DNA from: Hydrogenophaga sp. IBVHS2
GTDB taxonomy: Bacteria; Pseudomonadota; Gammaproteobacteria; Burkholderiales; Burkholderiaceae_C
DNA: 64,000 nt
Direction of reading: 5' to 3'
NCBI RefSeq assembly: GCF_002127215.1
Contig: NZ_NFUT01000002.1
Location: 248,001-312,000 of the forward strand
Shown: positions 47,656 through 56,490 of the stretch, piece by piece
Layout of the letters: every line of letters begins with the position of its first letter
How positions within the stretch are numbered: position 1 is the first letter of the stretch
The notes under the pieces: generated by a model
Seen by the model: only the letters and a program-made list of their open reading frames with translations
What the model was told of the DNA's origin: nothing
Database searches by the model: none
Translations under genes and position numbers: made by a program

Positions 47656-49503
47656 ATGTCTTGGGCTGGAAAAATCCTCCGCGTCAACCTGACCGCGGGC
47701 ACCGTCAAAACCGAACCGCTGAACAAGGAATGGGCCCGCGCCTACCTGGGCTCGCGCGGTCTGGGCAGCAAGTACCTGATCAGCGAAGTTGACCCCAAGG
47801 TCGATCCGCTGTCGGCCGAGAACAAGCTGATCTGGGCCACTGGCCCGCTGACCGGCACCATGGCCTCCACCGGCGGCCGCTACACCGTCATCACCAAGGG
47901 CCCGCTGACCGGGGCGATTGCCTGCTCCAACTCGGGCGGCTACTGGGGTGCCGAGCTCAAGATGGCCGGCTGGGACATGGTCATCGTGGAAGGCAAGTCG
48001 GCCAAGCCGGTGTACCTCTACATCAATGACGACGTGGCCGAGCTGCGCGATGCCTCGCACCTGTGGGGCCAGACCGTCTGGAAGACCGAAGAGGTCCTCA
48101 AGACCCAGCTGCAGGACCCGCTGGTGCGCGTGTCCTCCATCGGCCAGGCCGGCGAGAACCAGGTGCTGTACGCGGCCATCGTCAACGACCTGCACCGCGC
48201 GGCCGGCCGCTCGGGCGTGGGCGCCGTGATGGGCAGCAAGAACCTCAAGGCCATCGCGGTGCGCGGCACCAAGGGCGTGGGCAACATCCGCGACCCCAAG
48301 GCCTTCATGAAGACCACCTTCGAGAAGAAGAAGATCCTGGCCGAGAACGCGGTGACGGGTCAGGGCCTGCCGGCCTACGGCACGCAGGTGCTCATGAACG
48401 TGATCAACGAGATGGGCGCACTGCCCACGCGCAATCACCGCGACGTGCAGTTCGAAGGCGCGAAGGACATCTCGGCCGAAGCCATGGTCACCCCGCGCGA
48501 GAGCGACGGCAAGAAGCACCTGGTGACCAACCAGGCCTGCTTCGGTTGCACCATTGCGTGCGGTCGCATCAGCAAGATGGACGAGAACCACTTCACCGTG
48601 AAGAACAAGCCGCAGTACTGGGGCGCCAACGGCGGCCTGGAGTACGAAGCGGCCTGGGCGCTGGGTGCTGCCAACGGCGTGAACGATCTGGAAGCACTGC
48701 AATACGCCAACCTGCTGTGCAACGAAGAAGGGTTTGATCCCATCAGTTTCGGTGCCACCGTGGGCGCGGTGATGGAGCTCTACGAAATGGGCGTGCTCAC
48801 CGCCGAGCAGCTCGGCATCGACGCCAAGTTCGGTTCGGCGCAAGCCTTGGCCCACTTTGCCGAGATCACCGCGCGCGGCGAAGGCTTCGGCAAGGAGATC
48901 GGCATGGGCTCCAAGCGCCTGACCGAAAAATACGGCCACCCCGACCTGTCCATGAGCGTGAAGGGCCAGGAGTTCCCGGCCTACGACGGTCGCGCGATCC
49001 AGGGCATCGGCCTGGCGTACGCCACGAGCAACCGCGGCGCCTGCCACCTGCGCGGCTACACCATCGCGTCCGAAGTGCTGGGCATTCCGGTCAAGACCGA
49101 TCCGGTCGAGAGCGAAGGCAAGCCGGAGCTGGTGAAGGCGTTCCAGGACGCCACCGCCGCGTTCGACTCCTCGGGCCTGTGCGTGTTCACCACCTTCGCC
49201 TGGGGCGTGGCCGACCTGGCTCCCCAGCTGCAGGCCGCCTGCAACGAAGAGTTCACCACCGAAGAGCTGGAGAAGATCGGCGAGCGCATCTGGAACATGG
49301 AGCGCGAGTTCAACAACGCCGCCGGCTTCACCGCCAAGGACGACTCGCTGCCCAAGCGCCTGCTGACCGAAGCCGCCAAGACCGGTGCCTCCAAGGGCAT
49401 GGTCAGCAAGCTGCCGGAGATGCTGCCCAAGTACTACGCCGCACGCGGCTGGGACGCCGAAGGCCGCCCGACCGCCGAGACCAAGCAGCGCCTGAGCCTG
49501 TGA
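47656..49503 (+). CDS. aorB: Tungsten-dependent aldehyde:ferredoxin oxidoreductase, catalytic subunit
   Basis: 615-residue enzyme oxidising aldehydes to carboxylic acids at a W-bis-pyranopterin. The N-terminus WAGKILRVNLTAGTVKTEPL and STGGRYTVITKGPLTGAIACSNSGG are typical. The [4Fe-4S] ligands are Cys295, Cys298 and Cys302 (CFGCTIAC) plus Cys509 (SGLCVF). Pterin-binding signatures such as GSKNLKAIAVRG and YATSNRGACHLRG are present. The closest known arrangement is the oxygen-tolerant heteromeric AOR of Aromatoleum. The tungstate importer in this window would supply its metal. Confidence 0.94.
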   Translation: MSWAGKILRVNLTAGTVKTEPLNKEWARAYLGSRGLGSKYLISEVDPKVDPLSAENKLIWATGPLTGTMASTGGRYTVITKGPLTGAIACSNSGGYWGAELKMAGWDMVIVEGKSAKPVYLYINDDVAELRDASHLWGQTVWKTEEVLKTQLQDPLVRVSSIGQAGENQVLYAAIVNDLHRAAGRSGVGAVMGSKNLKAIAVRGTKGVGNIRDPKAFMKTTFEKKKILAENAVTGQGLPAYGTQVLMNVINEMGALPTRNHRDVQFEGAKDISAEAMVTPRESDGKKHLVTNQACFGCTIACGRISKMDENHFTVKNKPQYWGANGGLEYEAAWALGAANGVNDLEALQYANLLCNEEGFDPISFGATVGAVMELYEMGVLTAEQLGIDAKFGSAQALAHFAEITARGEGFGKEIGMGSKRLTEKYGHPDLSMSVKGQEFPAYDGRAIQGIGLAYATSNRGACHLRGYTIASEVLGIPVKTDPVESEGKPELVKAFQDATAAFDSSGLCVFTTFAWGVADLAPQLQAACNEEFTTEELEKIGERIWNMEREFNNAAGFTAKDDSLPKRLLTEAAKTGASKGMVSKLPEMLPKYYAARGWDAEGRPTAETKQRLSL

Positions 49504-49539
49504 GGGCGGCTGCCCTCGCGCGTTCCGCCTGAACCCCGA

Positions 49540-49573
49540 GGGGGCAGTCCATGCGCTGCCCCCTTTTTCTTTT
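49540..49573 (+). terminator. Intrinsic terminator between aorB and aorC
   Basis: GGGGGCAG (49540-49547) pairs perfectly with CTGCCCCC (49556-49563), followed by TTTTTCTTTT. It sits within the 82-bp gap between the catalytic and flavin subunit genes, so it should make the aorAB message more abundant than aorCDE. Confidence 0.88.
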
Positions 49574-49585
49574 CCGGAGACTTCC

Positions 49586-50938
49586 ATGCACCACGTCATC
49601 CTCGGCGCCGGCCCGGCCGGCGTCATTGCCGCCGAAACCATCCGCAAGCACGCCCCGGCCGACACCATCACCCTGGTGGGTGACGAGCCCGAGCCGCCGT
49701 ACTCGCGCATGGCCATTCCCTATCTGCTGATCGGCAACATCCAGGAGGCCGGCACCTACCTGCGCAAGAGCGCGGCGCACTTTGCCAACCTGCGCATCAC
49801 CCAGGTGGGCGCCAAGGCCACCAAGGTCGATGCCGCTGCGCGCACCGTGGCGCTCGACAACGGCCAGACCCTCACCTTCGACCGCCTGCTGATCGCCACC
49901 GGCTCGCACCCGGTGCGTCCGCCCATCCCCGGCATGGACCTGCCCGGCGTGCACCCCTGCTGGACCCTGGAAGACGCCCGCGCCATCATGAAGCTGGCCC
50001 AGCCGGGTGCCAAGGTGCTGCAGATGGGCGCCGGCTTCATCGGCTGCATCATCATGGAAGCCCTCAAGCAGCGCGGCGTGGAGCTGTCGGTGGTGGAGAT
50101 GGGCGACCGCATGGTGCCCCGCATGATGGGCCCGACCGCCGGCGGCATGATCAAGGACTGGTGCGAGACCAAGGGCGTGAAGGTCTACACCGGCACCAAG
50201 GTCGAGGCCATCGAGTCGGCCGCCAGCGCGCCTTCCAGCGGTGGCGTCATCAGCAAGATCGCCAGTGCGCTGGGCATGGGCAGCAGCGAGCCGCAGGGCA
50301 GCGGCCTGCGGGTCAAGCTGGGCAACGGCCAGACGGTCCAGGCCGACCTGGTGATCAGCGCCACCGGCGTTCGCCCGGCCATCGGCTTCCTCAAGGACTC
50401 CGGCATCACCTGCCTGCAAGGCGTGCTGACCGACGAGCACCTGCAGACCAACGTGCCCGGCATCTACGCCGCCGGCGACTGCGCCGAGGCCTTCGACAAG
50501 GTCAGCGGCAAGACCATCGTGAGCGCCATCCAGCCCAACGCGGCCGAGCAGGCCCGCGTCGCCGCGCTGAACATGGTGGGCCAGAAGGCCGACCTCAAGG
50601 GCGTGACCCAGATCAACGTGCTCGACACCCTGGGCATGATCTCCACCAGCTTCGGCAACTGGGAAGGCGTGCCCGGCGGCGAGCATGTGGAGCTGACCGA
50701 CAAGGCCACCGGCCGCCACCTCAGCCTGCAGTTCAAGGACGACGTGATGGTCGGCTGCAACTCGGTCGGCTGGACCGAGCACGTGGGCGTGATGCGCGGC
50801 CTGGTCGAAGGCCAGGTGCGCCTGGGCGAATGGAAGCACCGTCTCATGGAGGACCCCACCAAGCTCATGGACGCCTACCTGGCCGCCGCCCAGGCACAGG
50901 GACAATGGGCAGGCGCCGACGACGCGCGCCGACGTTGA
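49586..50938 (+). CDS. aorC: FAD/NAD(P)-dependent oxidoreductase subunit of aldehyde oxidoreductase
   Basis: 450-residue flavoprotein of the pyridine-nucleotide-disulfide oxidoreductase fold. FAD binding is at HHVILGAGPAGVIAAE and GIYAAGDCAE; the NAD(P) site is KVLQMGAGFIGCIIMEAL. There is no redox-active CxxxxC motif. Residues ~211-240 form a Ser/Ala/Gly-rich insertion (SAASAPSSGG...SSEPQGSG) inside the NAD domain region. It would pass electrons between the polyferredoxin and NAD. GGAG at 49576-49579 supports the start. Confidence 0.9.
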   Translation: MHHVILGAGPAGVIAAETIRKHAPADTITLVGDEPEPPYSRMAIPYLLIGNIQEAGTYLRKSAAHFANLRITQVGAKATKVDAAARTVALDNGQTLTFDRLLIATGSHPVRPPIPGMDLPGVHPCWTLEDARAIMKLAQPGAKVLQMGAGFIGCIIMEALKQRGVELSVVEMGDRMVPRMMGPTAGGMIKDWCETKGVKVYTGTKVEAIESAASAPSSGGVISKIASALGMGSSEPQGSGLRVKLGNGQTVQADLVISATGVRPAIGFLKDSGITCLQGVLTDEHLQTNVPGIYAAGDCAEAFDKVSGKTIVSAIQPNAAEQARVAALNMVGQKADLKGVTQINVLDTLGMISTSFGNWEGVPGGEHVELTDKATGRHLSLQFKDDVMVGCNSVGWTEHVGVMRGLVEGQVRLGEWKHRLMEDPTKLMDAYLAAAQAQGQWAGADDARRR

Positions 50939-50940
50939 CC

Positions 50941-51195
50941 ATGAAAATCACCTTCAAGCTGTTCGCCACCCTCACCGACTACCTGCCGCCGGAAGCCCGC
51001 CGCAGCAACCAGATCGAGCTCGACATCGACCCGGCCACCACCATCAGCCAGGTCATCGAGCCGTTCGGCATGCCGCACAAACTGGTGCACCTGGTGCTGG
51101 TCAATGGCAAGTACATCCATCCCGAGCAACGCCTGTCGGCCACGCTGCAGGAAGGCGATGTGCTGGCCATCTGGCCGCCGATCGCGGGCGGCTGA
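50941..51195 (+). CDS. aorD: MoaD/ThiS-like sulfur carrier protein of the aor operon
   Basis: 84-residue ubiquitin-fold protein: MKITFKLFATLTDYLPPEAR, LVHLVLVNGKYI, LQEGDVLAIWPPIAGG. The terminal Gly-Gly can be adenylated and thiocarboxylated to donate sulfur to molybdopterin. A dedicated copy in an AOR operon implies specific pterin supply for the tungsten cofactor. It starts 2 bp after aorC. Confidence 0.9.
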   Translation: MKITFKLFATLTDYLPPEARRSNQIELDIDPATTISQVIEPFGMPHKLVHLVLVNGKYIHPEQRLSATLQEGDVLAIWPPIAGG

Positions 51196-51201
51196 ACCCC
51201 G

Positions 51202-51501
51202 ATGCAGTCGAGTTACGAGGAGCGCTTCCAGCGCGACATGGGCTGCACCGAGGCCGAGTGGCTGGGCTGGCTGCCGGCGGCCATCGGCGAATGCGCATGG
51301 ACCCGCAGCGGTGCCTCGGTGCGCATCGACATTCCGCCGGGGCAGCTGCACATCCAGTGGGAGCCACGCCCTCCGCGCGTGATCGCGCTCATGCGCATGC
51401 CGGTGCTGCGGGTGTCGTACCGGTTCGAGGGCCTGGACGCGGCGCAGCGCTACGCCTTCATGAAGCGCTTCGACCTGTACATGCAGCGCGGCGGGGGCTG
51501 A
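51202..51501 (+). CDS. aorE: Small conserved protein of the aor operon
   Basis: 99-residue cytoplasmic protein, last of the five-gene unit and 6 bp after the MoaD-like gene. Notable segments are LGWLPAAIGECAW, PPGQLHIQWEPRPPRVIALMRMPVLRVSYRF and RYAFMKRFDLYMQRGGG. It corresponds in position and size to the small fifth gene of Aromatoleum-type aor operons. No biochemical role is known; a maturation or assembly factor is plausible. Confidence 0.75.
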   Translation: MQSSYEERFQRDMGCTEAEWLGWLPAAIGECAWTRSGASVRIDIPPGQLHIQWEPRPPRVIALMRMPVLRVSYRFEGLDAAQRYAFMKRFDLYMQRGGG

Positions 51502-51513
51502 CTCCGTCCGCGC

Positions 51514-51879
51514 TCACCCCAGCGTCTTCAGGCCCAGCCAGGTCAGTACCAGCGAACCCGTCAGGTGCAGGGCGGCCACGCCGCCGGCCAGGGCGAGCCG
51601 GCCCTGCTGCAGCAGGGTGACCACCTCGATGGAGAAGGTGGAGAAGGTGGTCAGCGCCCCCAGCAGGCCGGTGACGATGGCCAGTTTCCACACCGGGTCG
51701 AGCTGCGGCTGGCTCTGGAAGAAGGCCATGCACAGGCCGATGGCGTAGGCACCCACCCAGTTGGCTGCCAGGGTGCCCCAGGGCAGGAGGGCACCGGGTG
51801 TGTTGAGCCACAGGCCCAGCCGCCAGCGCAGCACCGCGCCGGCGCAGGCGCCCACACACAAGGCCAGCACGCTGCCCAT
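51514..51879 (-). CDS. crcB: Fluoride ion channel FluC/CrcB
   Basis: 121-residue membrane protein with four hydrophobic helices. The family motifs [24 protein letters not shown] (conserved Asn) and [12 protein letters not shown] (the phenylalanine/serine track) are present. Dual-topology Fluc channels export fluoride. It starts 3 bp after the rdgC stop, so it is in an operon with rdgC; I see no fluoride riboswitch. Confidence 0.92.
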   Translation of the reverse strand: MGSVLALCVGACAGAVLRWRLGLWLNTPGALLPWGTLAANWVGAYAIGLCMAFFQSQPQLDPVWKLAIVTGLLGALTTFSTFSIEVVTLLQQGRLALAGGVAALHLTGSLVLTWLGLKTLG

Positions 51880-51881
51880 GG

Positions 51882-52865
51882 TCAGAACGGCGGGCCGTCA
51901 TCGGCCGGGGTGGCGAGCACGGGCGCAGCCGCCGGATCGAGGGAGGGCAGGGCAGGCACCTGGCCCGGCAGCAGCTCGCCACCCAGGGCTTCGATCAGCG
52001 CATCGAGCACCTGGCGCAGTTCGCCGGTGCCAATGGCCACGTTGCTGTCGAAGGTCTCTTCCTCGTTGGCCGGCCGGTCCTCGAACACGCCTTCGAGGAA
52101 GGCGATCTTGCGCAGCGCCATGCTCTCGGTCAGCACGAAGCCCACGCGGCCTTCCCAGCTCATGGCCAGGCGGGTGGGCAGCTTGCCTTCGGCCACATGG
52201 CGGCGCACCTCGTCGGTGAGCAGGTGGTGGCGGGTGAAGCGCACCACCGAGCGTTCCTCGTCGGTCGAGCGCAGTTCGCATTCGCGCTCCACCGCCAGGC
52301 CCTCAGGCCATTCCTGTGCGTCAGCGGCGCTCAGCCAGCGGGCCATGCAGGCCTGCGGCGTCATCTGGGTGTTGAGCAGTGACACCGCCAGACCCGGGAA
52401 GGCCTCCACCAGGGCGGTGATCACCTCGTCGTTCTTGCCCTGGCTGCTGGCGTCGGTCACCAGCCAGCCGCGCCCGGGGTCGATCCACACCCACACGTTC
52501 TGCTGGCGGGCAAAGGCCATGGGCAGCAGGGCCTGGCGGGCGTCTTCACGCAGGGTCTTGGTTTCCTTCTTGCCGGGCTTGCGGCCGGTGGTGGCCTCGA
52601 TCTGGTCGGCAGCTTCCTGGGCCTTCTTGCGCACCACGGCGCCCGGCACGGCCTTGCTCTCGATCTGCAGCTTGAGGATGCGCTGGTTGTCGACCGATTC
52701 CACCAGCGGGCCATGGGCCTCGCCGCGCGGCTCCACCCAGCCCACCGACTTCTCCTGCGAGGCGCTGCAGGGGGCAAAGCGGTGGCCATCGAGGGCCGCT
52801 TCCATCTCGGTGAGCGACGGGTTCCAGCCCGGGGCGATGCGGTAGAGGGTGAGGTTCTTGAACAC
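51882..52865 (-). CDS. rdgC: Recombination-associated protein RdgC
   Basis: 327-residue DNA-binding ring protein that modulates RecA. It opens [14 protein letters not shown], and has [35 protein letters not shown] and [11 protein letters not shown]. Slightly longer than the E. coli protein through a Pro/Ala-rich C-terminal tail. A GC-rich hairpin separates it from the upstream TRAP genes. Confidence 0.95.
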   Translation of the reverse strand: MFKNLTLYRIAPGWNPSLTEMEAALDGHRFAPCSASQEKSVGWVEPRGEAHGPLVESVDNQRILKLQIESKAVPGAVVRKKAQEAADQIEATTGRKPGKKETKTLREDARQALLPMAFARQQNVWVWIDPGRGWLVTDASSQGKNDEVITALVEAFPGLAVSLLNTQMTPQACMARWLSAADAQEWPEGLAVERECELRSTDEERSVVRFTRHHLLTDEVRRHVAEGKLPTRLAMSWEGRVGFVLTESMALRKIAFLEGVFEDRPANEEETFDSNVAIGTGELRQVLDALIEALGGELLPGQVPALPSLDPAAAPVLATPADDGPPF

Positions 52866-52889
52866 GAAAAGGGAACTCCAGACGGAACA

Positions 52890-52910
52890 GACCCCGCTCG
52901 GGGCGGGGTC
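52890..52910 (-). terminator. GC-rich hairpin between the TRAP operon and rdgC
   Basis: GACCCCGC (52890-52897) and GCGGGGTC (52903-52910) pair perfectly around five bases. There is no T-run on either side, so it could be a weak or Rho-assisted terminator downstream of the TRAP genes, which end at 52940. Confidence 0.4.
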
Positions 52911-52939
52911 GTGATCTTAGCCGTCGTGGTGCCGGTCCC

Positions 52940-54235
52940 TCACATGCGGGACGGCAGCCAGGTCACCAGCCCGGGAAACCAGTACAGCAGCAGGATGGCC
53001 AGCACCATCAGGAAGAAGTAGGGCAGGCAGGCCTTGGCGATCCATGCGATGTCGCGCCGCGTCATGCCCTGCAGCACGAAGAGGTTGAAGCCCACCGGCG
53101 GCGTGATCTGCGCCATCTCCACCACGATGACGATGAAGATGCCGAACCACACCAGGTCGATGCCGGCGGCCTGCACCGTGGGCAGGATCACGCCCATGGT
53201 CAGCACGATCATGGAGATGCCGTCCAGGAAGCAGCCCAGCAGGATGTAGAACAGGGCGAGCGCGACCAGCAGCACGCCGGGCGAGAGGTTCAGGCTGGCC
53301 ACGAACTCGGCCAGGTGGCGGGGCAGTCCGATGTAGCCCATGGCCAGGGTGAGGAAGGCCGCGCCGGCCAGGATGAGCGCGATCATGCAGTACAGCCGGG
53401 TGGCGCCCAGCAGCGCGTCGCGGAAGCTCTGCCACGACAGCGAGCCCTGCGAGGCCGACAGGATGAGCGCGCCCACCACGCCCACGGCGGCGGCTTCGGT
53501 GGCGGTGGCGATGCCGCTGTAGATGGTGCCGATGACGCCGCCGATCAGCAGCACCACCGGGATCAGGTGGCGGCTCTCGCGCAGCTTGTCCATGAAGCTC
53601 AGGCTGCCGTCGCTGCGCGGCACTGCCTGCGGGTTGAGCAGCGCCCACACCACGATGGCGCCGCTGAACAGCACCGCCAGCAGCAGGCCGGGAATGACGC
53701 CGGCCACGAACAGCCTGGCGATCGACACCTCGGCCGCCACGCCGTAGACGATCATGATGATCGAGGGCGGAATCAGCAGGCCCAGCGTGCTGGCCCCGCC
53801 GAGCGAGCCCACGATCTTCTCCGGCGGGTAGCCCCGGCGGGTCAGCTCGGGGATGGTCATCTTGCCGATGGTGGCGCAGGTGGCTGCCGACGAGCCCGAG
53901 ACGGCGGCAAAGATGGTGCTGCCGATGATGTTGGTGTGCAGCAGCCGGCCGGGCAGGGCGTTCACCCAGGGTGCCAGGCCGCGGAACATGCTCTCCGACA
54001 GCCGGGTGCGGAACAGGATCTCGCCCATCCAGATGAACAGCGGGAGTGCGGTCAGCGTCCAGCTGCTGGCCGAACCCCAGATGGTCAGGGCCATGGCGTC
54101 GCCGGCAGGGCGGCTGGAGAACAGCTCCATGCCGATCCAGGCCACGCCGGTGAGCGTCAGACCGATCCACACCCCGCTGCCCAGCAGCAGGAACAGCGAG
54201 ACGATGAGCAGGCCGGTGATCAGCAGGTCATTCAT
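52940..54235 (-). CDS. dctM: TRAP transporter large permease (DctM type)
   Basis: 431-residue membrane protein with about twelve hydrophobic segments. DctM features include LPLFIWMGEILFRT, STIFAAVSGSSAATCATIGKM, GGASTLGLLIPPSIIMIVYG and MAQITPPVGFNLFVLQGM. It forms the ion-driven transport channel with the small permease, whose gene overlaps by eight bases. The ATG at 54235 is preferred to an upstream one at 54304 that lies within the DctQ gene. Confidence 0.93.
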   Translation of the reverse strand: MNDLLITGLLIVSLFLLLGSGVWIGLTLTGVAWIGMELFSSRPAGDAMALTIWGSASSWTLTALPLFIWMGEILFRTRLSESMFRGLAPWVNALPGRLLHTNIIGSTIFAAVSGSSAATCATIGKMTIPELTRRGYPPEKIVGSLGGASTLGLLIPPSIIMIVYGVAAEVSIARLFVAGVIPGLLLAVLFSGAIVVWALLNPQAVPRSDGSLSFMDKLRESRHLIPVVLLIGGVIGTIYSGIATATEAAAVGVVGALILSASQGSLSWQSFRDALLGATRLYCMIALILAGAAFLTLAMGYIGLPRHLAEFVASLNLSPGVLLVALALFYILLGCFLDGISMIVLTMGVILPTVQAAGIDLVWFGIFIVIVVEMAQITPPVGFNLFVLQGMTRRDIAWIAKACLPYFFLMVLAILLLYWFPGLVTWLPSRM

Positions 54236-54731
54236 GGCGGGTGTCTCCGGCGTGCTGCTGGCGCAGGCCGCGCCACTCCAGCACGGTTTCGTCCAGCAGG
54301 GCAATCAGCAGCACGGTGCAGCCCAGGCCCATGAGCAGCTGCGGAATCCACAGCGGGGTGGCGTCGGTGCCGGTGGAAATGTCGTGGAACAACCTCGACT
54401 GGTAGACCAGCCGCCAGCTGTAGACGCAGAGCAGGCCCGCCAGCAGCGTGCCCACCGCCAGCGACCACAGCTCCAGCGCCCTGCGCGCACCGCCCTGCAG
54501 GCGTCCGATGACCAGCGTGACCCTGATGTGTTCACCCTGCTTGAGGGTGTAGGCCAGCGCCAGGAAGCCCGCGCCGGCCATGGCGTAGCCGGCGTAGGCG
54601 TCGGTGCCCGGCACATAAATGCCGGCCAGGCGGCTGACGATGGAGACCAGCACCATCACCAGCACGCCCACCATGAACAGGGCGGCCAGCCAGCCGGCGC
54701 CGAGGTAGAGGAGGTCGAGGGTCTTTCGCAT
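54228..54731 (-). CDS. dctQ: TRAP transporter small permease (DctQ type)
   Basis: 167-residue protein with four transmembrane helices (LAALFMVGVLVMVLVSIVSRLAG, YAMAGAGFLALAYTL, LAVGTLLAGLLCVYSWRLVYQS, LWIPQLLMGLGCTVLLIALL). LKQGEHIRVTLV is the conserved DctQ loop motif. It lies between the binding protein and large permease genes. Confidence 0.9.
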   Translation of the reverse strand: MRKTLDLLYLGAGWLAALFMVGVLVMVLVSIVSRLAGIYVPGTDAYAGYAMAGAGFLALAYTLKQGEHIRVTLVIGRLQGGARRALELWSLAVGTLLAGLLCVYSWRLVYQSRLFHDISTGTDATPLWIPQLLMGLGCTVLLIALLDETVLEWRGLRQQHAGDTRHE

Positions 54732-54767
54732 CGTTCGTTCCGTCGGCGTCGGCTGTGGGCCCGGGGT

Positions 54768-55742
54768 TCACTTGCGGTAGGCGTCGAGCATCTGCTGGCC
54801 TTCGGCGCCGGCCTGGCCCAGCCACTCCTGCAGCATGGTGGCGCCCACCTTCTGCATGTCGGCCTTGAGCGCGGCGCTGCCGGGTTCCACCGTCATGCCG
54901 TTGGCGCGCAGGGTGGCCAGCGAATCGGTGTTGACCTTCTGGGATGCCGCCCAGCCGCGCGTCTCGGCGTCGGCCGCGGCCTTGAGCAGGGCGTCCTGGC
55001 TGGCCTTGTCCAGCGCGTCAAAGGCCCGCTTGTTGACGATGACCGCGTTCTTGGGCAGCCAGGCCTGCACGTCGTAATAGAACTTCAGGTGTTCGAACAG
55101 CTTGCTGTCCACGCCGGTGGCGCCCGAGGTCATGTTGGTTTCCACCACGCCGGTGGCCAGGGCCTGCGACAGCTCGGCTGCCTGCACCGTGACCGGCTGT
55201 GCGCCCACCAGCTGCGCGATGCGCGAGGTGGCCGGGCTGTAGGCGCGCCACTTGCTGCCCTTGAGGTCGGCGGCGCTGGCCAGCGGCTTCTTGCTGTAGA
55301 TGCCCTGCGGCGGCCAGGCCACCGAATACAGCAGCATCAGGCCCTGCTCGGCCAGCTTCTTCTGCAGGATGGGCTTCTGCGCGGCGTAGAGCTTGCGCGA
55401 GTCTTCGTAGCTGGTGGCCAGGAACGGAATGCCGTCGGCACCGAACATGGCCCATTCGTTCTGGTAGGCCGCTAGGATGATCTCGCCGATCTGGGCCTGT
55501 CCGCCCTGCACCGCACGCTTGATCTCGGGGGCCTTGAACAGCGCCGCGTTGGCATGCACCGTGATCTTGAGCTTGCCGCCGGTGGCCTTTTCCACGTCGC
55601 TGGCAAAGGCATTGAGGTTGACCGTGTGGAAGTTGGTGGCCGGGTAGGCCGAGGGCAGGTCCCAGGCGGTCTGGGCGGCGGCGGGCAGGGAGCAGGCCAG
55701 GGCGCTGGCGGCCAGGGTCAGGCTGAACAGGCGGCGTTTCAT
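54768..55742 (-). CDS. dctP: TRAP transporter solute-binding protein (DctP type)
   Basis: 324-residue periplasmic receptor; signal LFSLTLAASALACSLPAAAQ. It has the DctP pattern WDLPSAYPATNFHTVNLNAFASDVEKATGGKLKI, RAVQGGQAQIGEI, LKGSKWRAYSPAT (ligand Arg region). The substrate is not readable. The divergent MarR-like regulator and hydantoinase/oxoprolinase gene suggest a cyclic amide or amino-acid derivative. Confidence 0.92.
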   Translation of the reverse strand: MKRRLFSLTLAASALACSLPAAAQTAWDLPSAYPATNFHTVNLNAFASDVEKATGGKLKITVHANAALFKAPEIKRAVQGGQAQIGEIILAAYQNEWAMFGADGIPFLATSYEDSRKLYAAQKPILQKKLAEQGLMLLYSVAWPPQGIYSKKPLASAADLKGSKWRAYSPATSRIAQLVGAQPVTVQAAELSQALATGVVETNMTSGATGVDSKLFEHLKFYYDVQAWLPKNAVIVNKRAFDALDKASQDALLKAAADAETRGWAASQKVNTDSLATLRANGMTVEPGSAALKADMQKVGATMLQEWLGQAGAEGQQMLDAYRK

Positions 55743-55794
55743 GGGGAGATCTCCTGGTGGGGGCGGAAGGGGTGAGCGGACTCTAGCGTTGCGT

Positions 55795-55867
55795 CGATAA
55801 ATCGTGATCAGGGTTTTCCATTAATGTCGACAAAACGTTGGCAAATCGTCAGAACGAGGCCTACACT
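55795..55867 (+). promoter_or_regulatory. Divergent promoter with phased AAA[TA]CGT repeats
   Basis: TTGGCA (55838-55843), 18 bases, then TACACT (55862-55867) form a reasonable sigma-70 promoter for the MarR-like gene. Three direct repeats AAATCGT (55799-55805), AAAACGT (55832-55838) and AAATCGT (55843-55849) are spaced 33 and 11 bases apart, i.e. whole helical turns. The last repeats overlap the -35 box, so autoregulation is likely. Confidence 0.5.
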
Positions 55868-55919
55868 GCGCTCCCGTTCACGCCCTTGTTTCCGCACCCG
55901 TCCCTCTGAGGAGATCCGC

Positions 55920-56486
55920 ATGGCCCGAGGCAAACCCGGCTCCACCGCCCCCACCCGCACCACCGGTCCCACCACGGGCGCCGTGGGCCAGCGCATCGTG
56001 TCGTCGGCCCATCTGGTGTCGCCGCACAGCGCCGAGATGAGCGAGTTCGAGTTCGGTCTCATCGTGGCCGGCAATGCCTTCTACCGCTGGATCGTGCACT
56101 GCATGAGCGCCGCCGGCCTGAAGGACCTGACCGCACTCGACGTGCTGGTGCTGCACCACGTGACGCACCGCGCCCGCGACAAGCGCCTGGCCGACATCGC
56201 CTTCATCATGAATGTGGAAGACACCCACCTCATCAACTACTCGCTCAAGAAGCTGCAGGGTCTGGGCGTGGTGGTCTCCAGCAAGAACGGCAAGGAAGTG
56301 ACCTACGGCCCCACCGAGGAGGGCAAGGCCTTCGTCACCCGCTACCGCGAGATCCGCGAGGGCTGCCTGATCAATGCGCTGAAGGCCGATGACGCGCTCA
56401 ACCACGACATCGGCGAGCTGGCGCGTCTGCTGCGCGTGCTCTCCGGCATCTACGACCAGGCCGCCCGTTCGGCTGCATCCCTCTGA
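55920..56486 (+). CDS. Winged-helix MarR-like transcriptional regulator
   Basis: 188-residue predicted MarR-family regulator. Residues ~60-160 form the winged helix: [60 protein letters not shown]. The first ~30 residues are basic and Thr/Pro-rich. ATG 55920 follows GAGGAG (55908-55913). It is divergent from the TRAP operon and 4 bp before the oxoprolinase-like gene, and probably controls both. Confidence 0.87.
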   Translation: MARGKPGSTAPTRTTGPTTGAVGQRIVSSAHLVSPHSAEMSEFEFGLIVAGNAFYRWIVHCMSAAGLKDLTALDVLVLHHVTHRARDKRLADIAFIMNVEDTHLINYSLKKLQGLGVVVSSKNGKEVTYGPTEEGKAFVTRYREIREGCLINALKADDALNHDIGELARLLRVLSGIYDQAARSAASL

Positions 56487-56490
56487 CGCC

